A DNA stretch of 64,000 nt, from positions 434,001 through 498,000 of the forward strand of contig NZ_SUPL01000001.1 of NCBI RefSeq assembly GCF_005047595.1, given 5' to 3'. Under the pieces are notes generated by a model that saw only the letters and a program-made list of their open reading frames with translations, was not told where the DNA came from and did not search any database. Origin of the DNA: Pontimicrobium aquaticum. GTDB lineage: Bacteria; Bacteroidota; Bacteroidia; Flavobacteriales; Flavobacteriaceae. The translations under genes and the position numbers were made by a program. This document shows positions 1 through 8,251 of this stretch, piece by piece. Every line of letters begins with the position of its first letter. Position 1 is the stretch's first letter.

Positions 1-64
1 AGCCTAAATCATTAAATTTTAATCCTATAAACGTTTATTTTTGCTGCTTATATAATTTAATAAA

Positions 65-1105
65 ATGATTTTTAACAATATTTTAACCAACTGGTACTCA
101 ATACATAAGCGTGATTTACCTTGGAGAGAGACCAAAAACCCATACTTTATTTGGTTATCAGAAATCATTTTACAACAAACACAAATTAAACAAGGGTTGC
201 CATATTACGAGACTTTTATAAGCAAATTTCCAACCGTAAAAGACCTTGCTGAAGCTAAAGAATCAGATGTTTTAAAGTTGTGGCAAGGACTTGGTTATTA
301 CTCAAGAGCTCGTAATTTACACTATTCGGCAAAATACATTTCAAGCATATTAAATGGTCAATTTCCAAAAAACTATAAAGAGTTACTTAAACTAAAAGGC
401 GTTGGCGATTATACTGCTAGTGCCATTGCCTCTATTTGTTACAACGAATCAACTGCAGTAGTTGATGGTAATGTATATCGCGTTTTAAGTAGATATTTTA
501 ATATTGAAACTCCTATTAATTCTACTAAAGGCATTAAAGAGTTTAAAATATTAGCACAACAGCTTCTTCCGAAAAGTAATATTGGCGATTATAATCAAGC
601 CATTATGGAGTTTGGTGCTATGCAGTGTAAACCAACAAATCCTAATTGTAAAGAATGCCCCTTACAAGATGGTTGCAAAGCTTTTGCTTTAAACAAGATT
701 AGCCACTTACCTAGTAAACTAAAAAAAACTAAGGTGAGTAAAAAGCATTTTAATTTTTTAGTATTTCTATCTAACGATGGAAAAACTATTTTAGAAAAGA
801 GAACCAAAAAAGGTATTTGGCAAAATTTATATCAGTTTCCTTTAATAGAATCTAAAAAAAGTCTAGCAATTAATGGCATAAAAAGACAATTAGAAAACAC
901 ATCTTTAATTAATATTGAAAACTATTCGGTTAGTTTATATAATGAAAAGGAAATAATTCACAAACTATCTCACCAACACTTACACACAAAGTTTTGGATA
1001 GTTGAAACCGAGAGTTTGTCAAAAAATAGTATAGATACAGCAGATATTAAAACTTACCCAGTACCTATTTTAATAGGAAATTTTATTGAGCAGTTTAATT
1101 TTTAA
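65..1105 (+). CDS. mutY: A/G-specific adenine DNA glycosylase MutY
   Basis: Base-excision repair enzyme that removes adenine mispaired with 8-oxoguanine. Of 346 residues, the N-terminal half is the HhH-GPD glycosylase fold. The catalytic Glu lies in LSEIILQQTQ (about residue 33), the helix-hairpin-helix is LKGVGDYTAS (about 110-119), and the catalytic Asp is in VVDGN (about 134). Four cysteines at about 188, 195, 198 and 204 have the C-x6-C-x2-C-x5-C spacing of the [4Fe-4S] cluster. The C-terminal third matches the position of the NUDIX-like 8-oxoG recognition domain. Length is normal. A TATTTTTG box at 36-43 could be its promoter -7 element. ssb, gldE and gldD follow on the same strand. Confidence 0.96.
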   Translation: MIFNNILTNWYSIHKRDLPWRETKNPYFIWLSEIILQQTQIKQGLPYYETFISKFPTVKDLAEAKESDVLKLWQGLGYYSRARNLHYSAKYISSILNGQFPKNYKELLKLKGVGDYTASAIASICYNESTAVVDGNVYRVLSRYFNIETPINSTKGIKEFKILAQQLLPKSNIGDYNQAIMEFGAMQCKPTNPNCKECPLQDGCKAFALNKISHLPSKLKKTKVSKKHFNFLVFLSNDGKTILEKRTKKGIWQNLYQFPLIESKKSLAINGIKRQLENTSLINIENYSVSLYNEKEIIHKLSHQHLHTKFWIVETESLSKNSIDTADIKTYPVPILIGNFIEQFNF

Positions 1106-1203
1106 AGCTTTTTTATTACTTTTAAGTAAATTACTCAAAGCTAGCTCACAATGCATTAAAAAGAAAAAATAAAATTTAGGAGTATGCTTTTGAGTATTCA
1201 AAT

Positions 1204-1250
1204 CTCGATTATCGAGTAAATCAATTAAAAACCACTAATTTTGTGGTTTA
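1204..1250 (+). promoter_or_regulatory. ssb upstream region with two small palindromes and a -7 box
   Basis: Between mutY and ssb there are two short inverted repeats: CTCGAT-t-ATCGAG (1205-1217) and AAACCAC-7 nt-GTGGTTT (about 1230-1249). The spacer of the second contains TAATTTTG (1236-1243), which fits the Bacteroidota -7 consensus TAnnTTTG. ssb starts about 20 bases downstream. I see the sequence pattern directly; its role as promoter plus operator is inferred. No convincing -33 element is placed at the expected distance. Confidence 0.4.
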
Positions 1251-1262
1251 AAACAAATTATT

Positions 1263-1700
1263 ATGTCAGGAACATTAAACAAAGTAATGCTAATTGGGCA
1301 TTTAGGCGATGAAGTAAAAATGCATTATTTTGATGACAAAAACTGCGTTGGTCGCTTTCCTTTAGCAACAAACGAAACTTACACTAACAAACAAACTAAT
1401 GAACGTGTAACAAATACCGAATGGCACAACATTGTTGTGCGTAATAAAGCTGCCGAAATTTGTGAAAAATACTTAAAGAAAGGTGACAAAGTTTATATAG
1501 AAGGTCGCATAAAAACACGTAAATGGCAAGACGACAAAGGAAACGATCGTTATTCTACTGAAATTTATTGCACCGATTTTACGTTTTTAACAACAAAAGA
1601 CGAGGCAAATTCATCAAATAACACTTCTCAAAAAGCATCGCAACCTCAAAATCAAGTTAATGAACCTATTGGTGATGATAATGATGATTTACCATTTTAA
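1263..1700 (+). CDS. ssb: Single-stranded DNA-binding protein
   Basis: Binds and protects single-stranded DNA during replication, repair and recombination. The 145 residues comprise an N-terminal OB fold (MSGTLNKVMLIGHLGDEV, and the family segment TEWHNIVVRNKAAEICEKYL) from about 1 to 110. A Gln/Asn/Ser-rich linker follows, then the acidic tail ending DDDLPF that recruits partner proteins. Length and organisation are typical of bacterial SSB. The gene sits between mutY and gldE on the same strand, 22 bases before the gldE TTG start, so co-transcription with the gliding genes is likely. Confidence 0.96.
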   Translation: MSGTLNKVMLIGHLGDEVKMHYFDDKNCVGRFPLATNETYTNKQTNERVTNTEWHNIVVRNKAAEICEKYLKKGDKVYIEGRIKTRKWQDDKGNDRYSTEIYCTDFTFLTTKDEANSSNNTSQKASQPQNQVNEPIGDDNDDLPF

Positions 1701-1722
1701 TATTAACTAAAATCTTAAAATA

Positions 1723-3024
1723 TTGGATCCTGATCCCATAAGTTTATTCATCTCTTTTTTAGCAATAGAAACATCCACCATATCTGGGTTAATATTGCTG
1801 CTTATATTGTTATTTTGTTCTGCATTAATTTCTGGCGCCGAAGTAGCTTTGTTTTCTTTAACTCAATCAGATTTTAAAGAGCAAACAGAAGACTCAAAGC
1901 CTCTTGAGATAATTTCAAAATTATTAGAAAAACCTAAAAAGCTTTTAGCCACAATTTTAGTTGCCAACAACTTTATAAATATTGCCATTGTAATATTGTT
2001 TGCTTACTTAAGCGAATTTTATTTTGCAAGTATTTCTCCTGTATGGTTTAAACTTTTAATCGAAATTGGGTTAGTCACTTTTTTAATTTTACTATTTGGT
2101 GAAATTTTACCTAAAATTTATGCCAGTAGAAATAGTTTAAAATTTGCCAAATTAATGGCATATCCCTTGCGCTTTTTAGATGTAATTATTTCTCCTATTA
2201 GTTTACCCATGCGAAGCATTACAATTGCTATGCACAATAGATTAGGGAAACAAAAATCTAATATAAGTGTTGACCAATTATCGCAAGCATTAGAGCTTAC
2301 TAGCGAAGAAGACACAACAAAAGAAGAACACAAAATTTTACAAGGCATTGTATCTTTCGGAAATACAGATACGAAACAGGTTATGCGTCCTCGAATTGAT
2401 ATTTTTGCCTTAGACACCACTTTAAAATACAGCGATATTATTCCAGAAATTATAAAAAATGGCTACTCACGTATTCCTGTGTATGAAGATAATATTGATA
2501 CAGTTATTGGTGTTTTATATGTAAAAGATTTATTGCCTCATTTAGATAAAAAGCAATTCAATTGGGCTTCTTTATTGCGAGATCCGTTTTTTGTTCCTGA
2601 AAACAAAAAACTAGACGACTTAATGCAAGAATTTCAAGAAAAAAAGGTGCATTTAGCAGTTGTTGTAGATGAATATGGTGGCACATCAGGTATAGTATCG
2701 TTAGAAGATGTTATTGAAGAAATTGTTGGAGATATTAGCGATGAGTTTGATGATGACAATCTAGTTTACTCTAAGCTTGATAACAATAACTTTGTGTTTG
2801 ATGGCAAAACCACTTTAAAAGATTTTTATCGTATTATTAAAATTGAAAATGAGGAGCTTTTTGAAGCAAAAAAAGGTGAAGCCGAAACTATAGCTGGTTT
2901 TGTTTTAGAAATTTCCGGAAGCTTTCCAAAACTTGATAGCAAAATAAATTTTGAGAACTACGTTTTTACAATAGAATCGTTAGACAAAAAACGTCTTAAA
3001 CAAGTAAAAATAACTATAAATTAA
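1723..3024 (+). CDS. gldE: Gliding motility-associated protein GldE (CNNM/CBS transporter-like)
   Basis: Membrane protein of the CNNM/HlyC-CorC family, associated in Flavobacteriia with gliding motility and assembly of the Gld/T9SS machinery. Residues about 15-190 form a DUF21-type transmembrane domain, about 200-330 hold two CBS motifs (MRPRIDIFALD... and VVDEYGGTSGIVSLEDVIEEIVGDI), and the C-terminal about 345-430 is a CorC_HlyC domain. The start is TTG at 1723, reading MDPDPISLF. I keep it because no in-frame ATG comes before the membrane domain and it places the start 22 bases after ssb. gldD follows with no gap, consistent with an ssb-gldE-gldD unit. Confidence 0.92.
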   Translation: MDPDPISLFISFLAIETSTISGLILLLILLFCSALISGAEVALFSLTQSDFKEQTEDSKPLEIISKLLEKPKKLLATILVANNFINIAIVILFAYLSEFYFASISPVWFKLLIEIGLVTFLILLFGEILPKIYASRNSLKFAKLMAYPLRFLDVIISPISLPMRSITIAMHNRLGKQKSNISVDQLSQALELTSEEDTTKEEHKILQGIVSFGNTDTKQVMRPRIDIFALDTTLKYSDIIPEIIKNGYSRIPVYEDNIDTVIGVLYVKDLLPHLDKKQFNWASLLRDPFFVPENKKLDDLMQEFQEKKVHLAVVVDEYGGTSGIVSLEDVIEEIVGDISDEFDDDNLVYSKLDNNNFVFDGKTTLKDFYRIIKIENEELFEAKKGEAETIAGFVLEISGSFPKLDSKINFENYVFTIESLDKKRLKQVKITIN

Positions 3025-3600
3025 ATGAGAACAGTATTTTTAATTTTTATAATTATATGTTGCGTATCGTGTGGAAACGAGCCAATACCAAAGCCAAAAG
3101 CTTTTTTAAGACTTGAATATCCAACACATCAATATGCTCAAGTAAAAACTCAGCTTCCTTTTACTTTCGAAAAAAATATGTTCGCTAAAGATATTAGCAA
3201 CATAAAAGTTTCAAATGATAACAAAACCTACGGTATCGATATTACTTATCCATCATTAAAAGGCACTATATATATTACCTACAAAGAAATTATAGAAAAC
3301 AATGTAACACCTTATTTGTTAGACGCACAAAACCTTACCCAAAAGCACTCACAAAGAGCTGATGAAATTATAGAACAACCATATATAGACACCACTAATA
3401 AAGTTTATGGTATGTTTTATGAAGTTGGTGGCAATGCTGCATCACAATCACAGTTTTATCTAACCGATAGTGTTAATCATTTTGTAACAGGATCGTTATA
3501 TTTTTATGCTAAACCAAATTACGATTCAATTCTTCCAGCTGCACATTATTTAAAGAAGGACATTCAGCATATTATGGAAACCATTCGTTGGAAAAATTAA
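3025..3600 (+). CDS. gldD: Gliding motility lipoprotein GldD
   Basis: Predicted lipoprotein of the flavobacterial gliding apparatus. The 191-residue product begins with a hydrophobic signal (MRTVFLIFIIICCVSCGNEP) ending in a lipobox cysteine. The PKPKAFLRLEYP segment right after it is characteristic of GldD. The remainder is a soluble periplasmic domain of unknown structure. The ATG directly abuts the gldE stop codon, so translation is probably coupled. In characterised flavobacteria, loss of GldD abolishes gliding; that comes from the family, not from this sequence. Confidence 0.93.
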   Translation: MRTVFLIFIIICCVSCGNEPIPKPKAFLRLEYPTHQYAQVKTQLPFTFEKNMFAKDISNIKVSNDNKTYGIDITYPSLKGTIYITYKEIIENNVTPYLLDAQNLTQKHSQRADEIIEQPYIDTTNKVYGMFYEVGGNAASQSQFYLTDSVNHFVTGSLYFYAKPNYDSILPAAHYLKKDIQHIMETIRWKN

Positions 3601-3664
3601 TTACTTCGAGTTTTCAGTAAATACATTTTTAGAACTAATCATATCAATATTTTATTAAATAGTT

Positions 3665-3672
3665 TAAATTTG
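3665..3672 (+). promoter_or_regulatory. Candidate -7 promoter element
   Basis: TAAATTTG matches the Bacteroidota -7 consensus TAnnTTTG and lies 24 bases before the ATG of the next gene. It suggests that gene has its own promoter despite following gldD. No clear -33 TTTG was found at the expected spacing. Confidence 0.4.
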
Positions 3673-3696
3673 CACACAATGTTAATTATTTAACAA

Positions 3697-4353
3697 ATGA
3701 AAACAATTGCAAGTTGTGTCGAAGATGTGCTAATTACGCAGCCTTATCTAGAAGAAGCTCTTTCAAGAGGTATTATTAATTACAGTGCTTTAGCAGAAGA
3801 ACTGCAACAGCCAATAAGCGACATGCTAAAAAAGCCTGTAAAGTCGGCTGCTATTATGATGGCATTAAGGCGTTATAGCTCGCCAATGGTTCCTGGGCAT
3901 TCGCTTAAAATGAAAAAAATTATTAATAATTTAGGCGATATAACTGTGCGCTCTAATCTTACTGATTTTACTGTTAAAAATTCGCACACACTAATACAAA
4001 ATCATTCTAAAATCCTTGAAAAGGTAAAAGGTCAGTCTAAACTGTTTTACACTTTTACCAGAGGCATTCATGAGAGTAATATTATTATTTCTAGCAGCTT
4101 AAAACCTTTTATAATGGAGTGTTTTAAAAATGAAACTTTTATCGCAATTCAAGACAATTTATCTGCAATAAGCATTAATTTACCTGAAGAAAACTCAAAA
4201 ATTGCAGGTTTATACTATCACTTTTTTAAACGGTTGGCTTGGGAAGGTATTATTTTATACGAAGTCGTTTCAACAACAAATGAGTTTACTATTTTGGTTG
4301 AAGATGAGTTTGTAGATAAAGCATTTTCGGCTGTTAAGCGATTGAAGAAATAG
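3697..4353 (+). CDS. Conserved protein of unknown function, possible ACT-like regulatory protein
   Basis: I do not recognise a named family. The 218-residue product has no signal peptide or membrane segment, so it is probably cytosolic. The N-terminal third looks helical and resembles a short winged-helix or regulator region (MKTIASCVEDVLITQPYLEE... SALAEELQQPISDMLKKPV... SAAIMMALRRY). The C-terminal half (about residues 130-218) alternates hydrophobic strands and helices, including ISINLPEENSKIAGLYYHF and EFTILVEDEFVDKAFSAVKRL. This resembles the tandem ACT modules of aspartate kinases, which is an inference from pattern only. It has its own candidate promoter and lies between gldD and a Crp/Fnr-type gene. 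Confidence 0.7.
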   Translation: MKTIASCVEDVLITQPYLEEALSRGIINYSALAEELQQPISDMLKKPVKSAAIMMALRRYSSPMVPGHSLKMKKIINNLGDITVRSNLTDFTVKNSHTLIQNHSKILEKVKGQSKLFYTFTRGIHESNIIISSSLKPFIMECFKNETFIAIQDNLSAISINLPEENSKIAGLYYHFFKRLAWEGIILYEVVSTTNEFTILVEDEFVDKAFSAVKRLKK

Positions 4354-4441
4354 ATTGAGTAAAAATAGTTGCTCTCAACACTGTATAAAATTAATTGCTA
4401 AATTAGGTGCCTAAAACACAAAACAAACCATATACAAAAAC

Positions 4442-4508
4442 GTTGAAGCTCATTCAGCTAAACTGAACTTTTGCTGCTAACTCCCACACCAAAAGCATGT
4501 GCTTCAAC
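4442..4508 (+). other. Structured intergenic element, possible three-way junction
   Basis: The 235-base gap before the Crp/Fnr gene contains a perfect 8-base outer inverted repeat GTTGAAGC (4442-4449) / GCTTCAAC (4501-4508). Two shorter stems nest inside: TTCAG/CTGAA around 4453-4467 and CTTTTG/CAAAAG around 4468-4496. Together they could fold as a closed three-way junction. The polarity (GTT left, AAC right) is opposite to an integron attC site. It may be a 5' UTR structure or one copy of a dispersed intergenic repeat; its function is unknown. Confidence 0.35.
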
Positions 4509-4588
4509 AGACCTAAAATCAAAAAACCAAATTTTAAATTAGTAAATATTGCTTCTTTTAGTTTGAAAACACCTAAGACATCTTTTAT

Positions 4589-5152
4589 ATGATTAGAGCA
4601 GACAAAGACATTTTAAATTATATTTTATCATTAGAAAAAAAGTCAAGTAAATATATTGTTTTACATCAAGTCAAACCAAAAAGCAAGATTATAAAGCAAA
4701 ATCATAACACATCTAATATTTATGTATTAAAGAGTGGGATTGCTAAATGTTATCTAACAACAGAAAACGGAAATGAATTTATTCAAGAGTTTTTTGGAGA
4801 AGGTCAACTATTTGGAGAGGTAGAAGCTATACATGATACTTTAAGTATTTGTTCTGTAGAAAGTATTAATGAAGTTCAAGTCTATGCTATAAATAAAAAT
4901 TATTTTAAAGAACTTTTAACTAAAGACAAAAATTTTAATACTTTAATTTTAAAAACACTCACAAATAAAATTGCATATAAGGCTCATAGACATTCTTATA
5001 ACCAATTTAATTCTATACACTCTAATATTAAAAGACTAGAAAAGATTTTTCCAGAATTAATGCGAATTATATCTAAACAAGATATAGCTGATTATCTAGG
5101 AGTTACACTAAGGAGCCTAAATAGAGCTTTGAAGAATCAAGTTGAACCTTAA
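4589..5152 (+). CDS. Crp/Fnr-family transcriptional regulator
   Basis: Predicted DNA-binding regulator of 187 residues. Residues about 15-115 form the cyclic-nucleotide-binding-like beta-roll (HNTSNIYVLKSGIAKCYL, FGEGQLFGEVEAIHD). The C-terminus carries a short helix-turn-helix, ISKQDIADYLGVTLRSLNR (about 160-180). The DNA-binding part is compact, as in many Bacteroidota Crp-like proteins. No FNR-type cysteine cluster is visible, so its ligand is unknown. Its last four bases overlap the end of the convergent deaminase gene, making the pair a plausible regulator-target neighbourhood. Confidence 0.85.
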   Translation: MIRADKDILNYILSLEKKSSKYIVLHQVKPKSKIIKQNHNTSNIYVLKSGIAKCYLTTENGNEFIQEFFGEGQLFGEVEAIHDTLSICSVESINEVQVYAINKNYFKELLTKDKNFNTLILKTLTNKIAYKAHRHSYNQFNSIHSNIKRLEKIFPELMRIISKQDIADYLGVTLRSLNRALKNQVEP

Positions 5153-5703
5153 TTGATTTTATGAATCTTTAAAACATCATCCTCTAGCATTGGCCCAACA
5201 ACTTTTACTTTGCGACCTCCTTTACTAAAAACTTCTCTCGAACCAAGCTCAAATACCCAATTAGGATTTTCTCTACCAAAGCTATCATAAAAAGTCTTTT
5301 TACTTAATCCAAAAACTAACTTGCCAATCCCACTCCAATAAATTGCAGATGAACACATTGCACATGGTTCATCACTAGTGTAAATAACGCAGGAATTAAG
5401 GAACTTGTAGTCATAAAGTTTACAAGCTTCTCTAATTAAGTTTATTTCAGCGTGTGCCAAACAATCATTATCAGTATTAATTGTATTTTCTCCTTTTAGT
5501 AAAACCTTACCATTTGCATCTGTTAAAACACTCCCATAAGGTAAATTTCCTTTTTCTTTTGCTTGTTTAGCTACGTTAATCGCTTCCTTAACTCCGTTCA
5601 TATCTAGAGGCATAACTTCATTTTGTTTATTTCTACAATTTGTTAGTGTTACCAAAATAATCAATAACATTAAAAATTTTGTTTGTATGTTCATTTGTAC
5701 CAT
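5149..5703 (-). CDS. Lipoprotein-anchored nucleoside/cytidine deaminase-like protein
   Basis: A CDA/tRNA-adenosine-deaminase fold enzyme of 184 residues. The zinc motif is complete: HAEINLI supplies the first ligand and the catalytic Glu, and PCAMCSSAIYW supplies the two cysteines. The flanking sequence resembles guanine deaminase-type and TadA-type nucleoside deaminases. The N-terminus reads as a lipoprotein signal (MNIQTKFLMLLIILVTLTNC), which would export the enzyme; most relatives are cytosolic. Either ATG at 5703 (MVQMN) or at 5694 could be the start; both keep the signal. It converges on the Crp/Fnr gene with a 4-base overlap. The substrate cannot be told from sequence. Confidence 0.85.
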   Translation of the reverse strand: MVQMNIQTKFLMLLIILVTLTNCRNKQNEVMPLDMNGVKEAINVAKQAKEKGNLPYGSVLTDANGKVLLKGENTINTDNDCLAHAEINLIREACKLYDYKFLNSCVIYTSDEPCAMCSSAIYWSGIGKLVFGLSKKTFYDSFGRENPNWVFELGSREVFSKGGRKVKVVGPMLEDDVLKIHKIN

Positions 5704-6097
5704 TAATTTATCAATACAAATGTAAAAGTCTTAGGTTATTTAGAATAGGACATTTGTCCTTTCAGAAAAAATTCAAAACTATGGTTTTTGTAAAAACTCT
5801 AATATTAGAACATTAATAGTTAAAATTAATGGGTAAATTTCCGTTTCGTAATTTATAGATGGAATTATTCTATTTGCCTAGGAAGAATTTCGCAGGAACA
5901 AATTGGAGAACATTTAATGCATGAGGCAAAGGGTATTGTGATATTAGAGATATTGATAGAATTAAATAGGAAGTTGTAGAAAAAATAAATACAATTAAAT
6001 TGAAACGACAAACATTTTAACAAATCTTATACAAACTCGTCGCAAAACATTTGAATAATTTAATATTGAAATTCAATAGTGACAATCAATAAAAAAA
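5704..6097. other. Intergenic region, possible gene remnant
   Basis: About 390 AT-rich bases lie between the deaminase start and the end of the response regulator gene. A plus-strand stretch at about 5862-5980 reads open without a start (GRISQEQIGEHLMHEAKG...) and has a coding-like composition, so it may be a decayed fragment. I do not recognise its family. The part upstream of the deaminase presumably carries its promoter, but no clear TAnnTTTG box was identified. Confidence 0.3.
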
Positions 6098-6793
6098 CTA
6101 AAACAGTTTACTAACACTTCCTTTATAAGTTTGCCCTATCGGAATTTTATGCTCGTTAATAAGAATTCGATTACCTTCAATAAGTTTGATTTTATCAATC
6201 GCTACAATAAACGATTTGTGAACCCGTAGAAAGTTTGATGCATCTAATATATCTTCATAATGCGATATTTTTTGATGGCTTACAATCATTTCGTCCTTTA
6301 AAAATAGTTTGGTATAGTTTCCATACGCTTCAATAAAAAGCAAATCGTTTAAATTAATTTGATGATGTTTTTTATCGCCTTTCACAAAAAAACGACTATT
6401 ATCTGGAACATTAGAAACTTCTCTAACTAACGTTTTTGTGTTTTGAGTTTCTGAAACCTTATTTATTGCTTTCACTAAACGATCAAAGCTAAAAGGTTTT
6501 AAAAGATAGTCCACAACATTCAATTCAAAACCCTCTAAAGCATGCTCCTTATAGGCTGTTGTTATTATAGTTTTAGGAGGATTAGTTAATGTTCTTAAAA
6601 AATCTAAACCTCTTAGTTTAGGCATGTTAATATCTAAAAACATGAAATCTACCGTATTTTCATTTAAAAACTGTAGAGCTTCCATTGCGTTATAACAGTT
6701 CTTTACTAATTGCACATGAGGTAACATGCTACAAAACTCTTCAATAATTTCATGTGCTAAAGGCTCATCATCTACAATAATATATTTAAGCAT
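6098..6793 (-). CDS. LytTR-family response regulator
   Basis: DNA-binding response regulator of 231 residues. The receiver domain (about 1-120) has the acidic pair in YIIVDDEP, the phospho-acceptor Asp in FMFLDINMPKLRG, the conserved Thr in TTAYKEHALEGF and the Lys in LLKPF. The C-terminal LytTR domain (about 135-231) contains IEAYGNYTKLFL and FLRVHKSFIVAIDKI, typical of the family's beta-type DNA-binding fold. It overlaps the upstream kinase gene by 8 bases, so the pair is co-translated. The divergent ABC/M1 genes are an obvious candidate target. Confidence 0.93.
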   Translation of the reverse strand: MLKYIIVDDEPLAHEIIEEFCSMLPHVQLVKNCYNAMEALQFLNENTVDFMFLDINMPKLRGLDFLRTLTNPPKTIITTAYKEHALEGFELNVVDYLLKPFSFDRLVKAINKVSETQNTKTLVREVSNVPDNSRFFVKGDKKHHQINLNDLLFIEAYGNYTKLFLKDEMIVSHQKISHYEDILDASNFLRVHKSFIVAIDKIKLIEGNRILINEHKIPIGQTYKGSVSKLF

Positions 6794-7919
6794 GTTTAGA
6801 AATTTTTAAAGTGGCTAGATATGTGTTCTTTGTTTTATCAATACTTAATTCGTGTTTTTCTTTATACAATAAAGAGAGCCTTCTTTTAAGGTTTTGCAAC
6901 CCAATTCCATTTGATTCTTGTTTCTCTTTTGAGTCAAAATTGTTTTCGATTTTAAAATAAATAAAATCTTTATCATCGTATAAATTTATATAAATAAAAG
7001 CATTTTCTGAAAGTGTTTCAACACCGTGTTTAAAAGCATTTTCTAGAAGAATGATATACAATAGCGGCGCTACATTTAAACTTGTATCTATATTACTGTA
7101 ATTAAACACTATTTCTACAGATTTTTTGTAACGTATTTTGTGTAACTCTATATAATTGTTTAAATAGTCTATTTCATCTAGAATTTTTACAGTTTCCTTT
7201 TCTCCTTCATAAATCGTATAGCGCATCATATCAGATAGTTTTAAAATAACTTCTGGAGCTTGCTTTGAATTTTTAACTGTAAGTGCATAAAGGTTATTTA
7301 GAGTGTTAAAGAAAAAATGCGGATTTATTTGTGACCTTAATAAAGATATTTCCGTTTTAGCTTTTTCAGCCTTTAAATTCTGTAGCCATTGCCATTGCTC
7401 AAAAAGCCAAACAAGAAAAAAGATTGGTATAGGCAAAAAGAATACATAGAAAGGAAATTCTTCTTTAATTTTTAGATACGCTTCTAAGTCTCCAGAAAAC
7501 AACCTTAAATAAATAAAGTAAAGTAATAATGGCACATATATTAACGTAATTAATTTCCAATATTTTTTGATAAATTCAGGAATTAGTACGTATGCAAAAC
7601 CAAACCAAAAACCCATTAATAGGATAAATGTTATTGGGTTATCTGGCAGGCTCATTATAGAGTCAATGCTTACTGTAATAAAGAAGAGTAAGAATAAGCC
7701 CAACACTTGTAATACTGTTTTCTGCTTTCTTTTTAAGTAGTTAAAATTATGTATTGGTAGTGCTATTAAAAAACCCCAAATGAGGGCAAAAATAATGATC
7801 TCGTAAGTGCTTTCTTCTGGTAAAATAATCAAGTCAATATAGTCCAAGAAGTAGAATATTGGAATGATAACAATATACCCAATAAAAAAAGCTTTGTATT
7901 TTTTTAGAAACTTAATCAC
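6786..7919 (-). CDS. LytS-type sensor histidine kinase
   Basis: Membrane sensor kinase of 377 residues. The N-terminal half has about five or six hydrophobic segments and no recognisable periplasmic sensor domain. A charged linker follows, then the His_kinase family H-box, LRSQINPHFFFNTLNNLYAL, holding the phospho-acceptor His. The C-terminal ATP-binding region includes LLENAFKHGVET (N box) and NGIGLQNLKRRL (G box). This architecture is standard for LytS/YehU kinases paired with LytTR regulators, and the partner gene overlaps its end. The signal it senses is unknown. Confidence 0.92.
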   Translation of the reverse strand: MIKFLKKYKAFFIGYIVIIPIFYFLDYIDLIILPEESTYEIIIFALIWGFLIALPIHNFNYLKRKQKTVLQVLGLFLLFFITVSIDSIMSLPDNPITFILLMGFWFGFAYVLIPEFIKKYWKLITLIYVPLLLYFIYLRLFSGDLEAYLKIKEEFPFYVFFLPIPIFFLVWLFEQWQWLQNLKAEKAKTEISLLRSQINPHFFFNTLNNLYALTVKNSKQAPEVILKLSDMMRYTIYEGEKETVKILDEIDYLNNYIELHKIRYKKSVEIVFNYSNIDTSLNVAPLLYIILLENAFKHGVETLSENAFIYINLYDDKDFIYFKIENNFDSKEKQESNGIGLQNLKRRLSLLYKEKHELSIDKTKNTYLATLKISKHA

Positions 7920-8251
7920 AACTCAAAAGTAAGTATGTTATACTGTCTTAACAAGAAAATTGACACACACTACTAAAATTGATACCAACAACATCTTTTT
8001 ACGGCTAAACACGATTGGTATCAAAAATTATTATGTATGGCTTAACAAAAACTTCATTTGTCATATTAATTAGAAACCATTTCTTAATCACTTTATGTTT
8101 GTTCCAAATTAATAATAAAACAATAATTATGAGAACTTTAAGTAACAAACAAATCAGTAGTAAACTAAACAAAACCCATTCTTTTAAATGGAACTCTAAA
8201 AGACGTTTTAGGTAAAACAACAAAAATATATCAATTAAAAATCTAACAGAC
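7920..8251. other. Divergent regulatory region with possible short ORF
   Basis: About 330 bases separate the two-component genes (minus) from the ABC operon (plus). TATGTTTG at 8094-8101 fits a plus-strand -7 box. A 28-codon basic ORF at 8129-8215 starts MRTLSNKQIS and ends SKRRFR, 36 bases before the ABC ATPase start. It could be a leader peptide or chance; I see no clear ribosome-binding site for it. Nothing else is recognisable. Confidence 0.35.

Noticed and set aside
2118-2420. Minus-strand open frame inside gldE
   Set aside because: Shadow of GldE coding sequence; no domains and no start context.
4442-4508. Integron attC site
   Set aside because: The GTT/AAC core order is reversed relative to an attC site, the R box positions do not fit, and no integrase is nearby.
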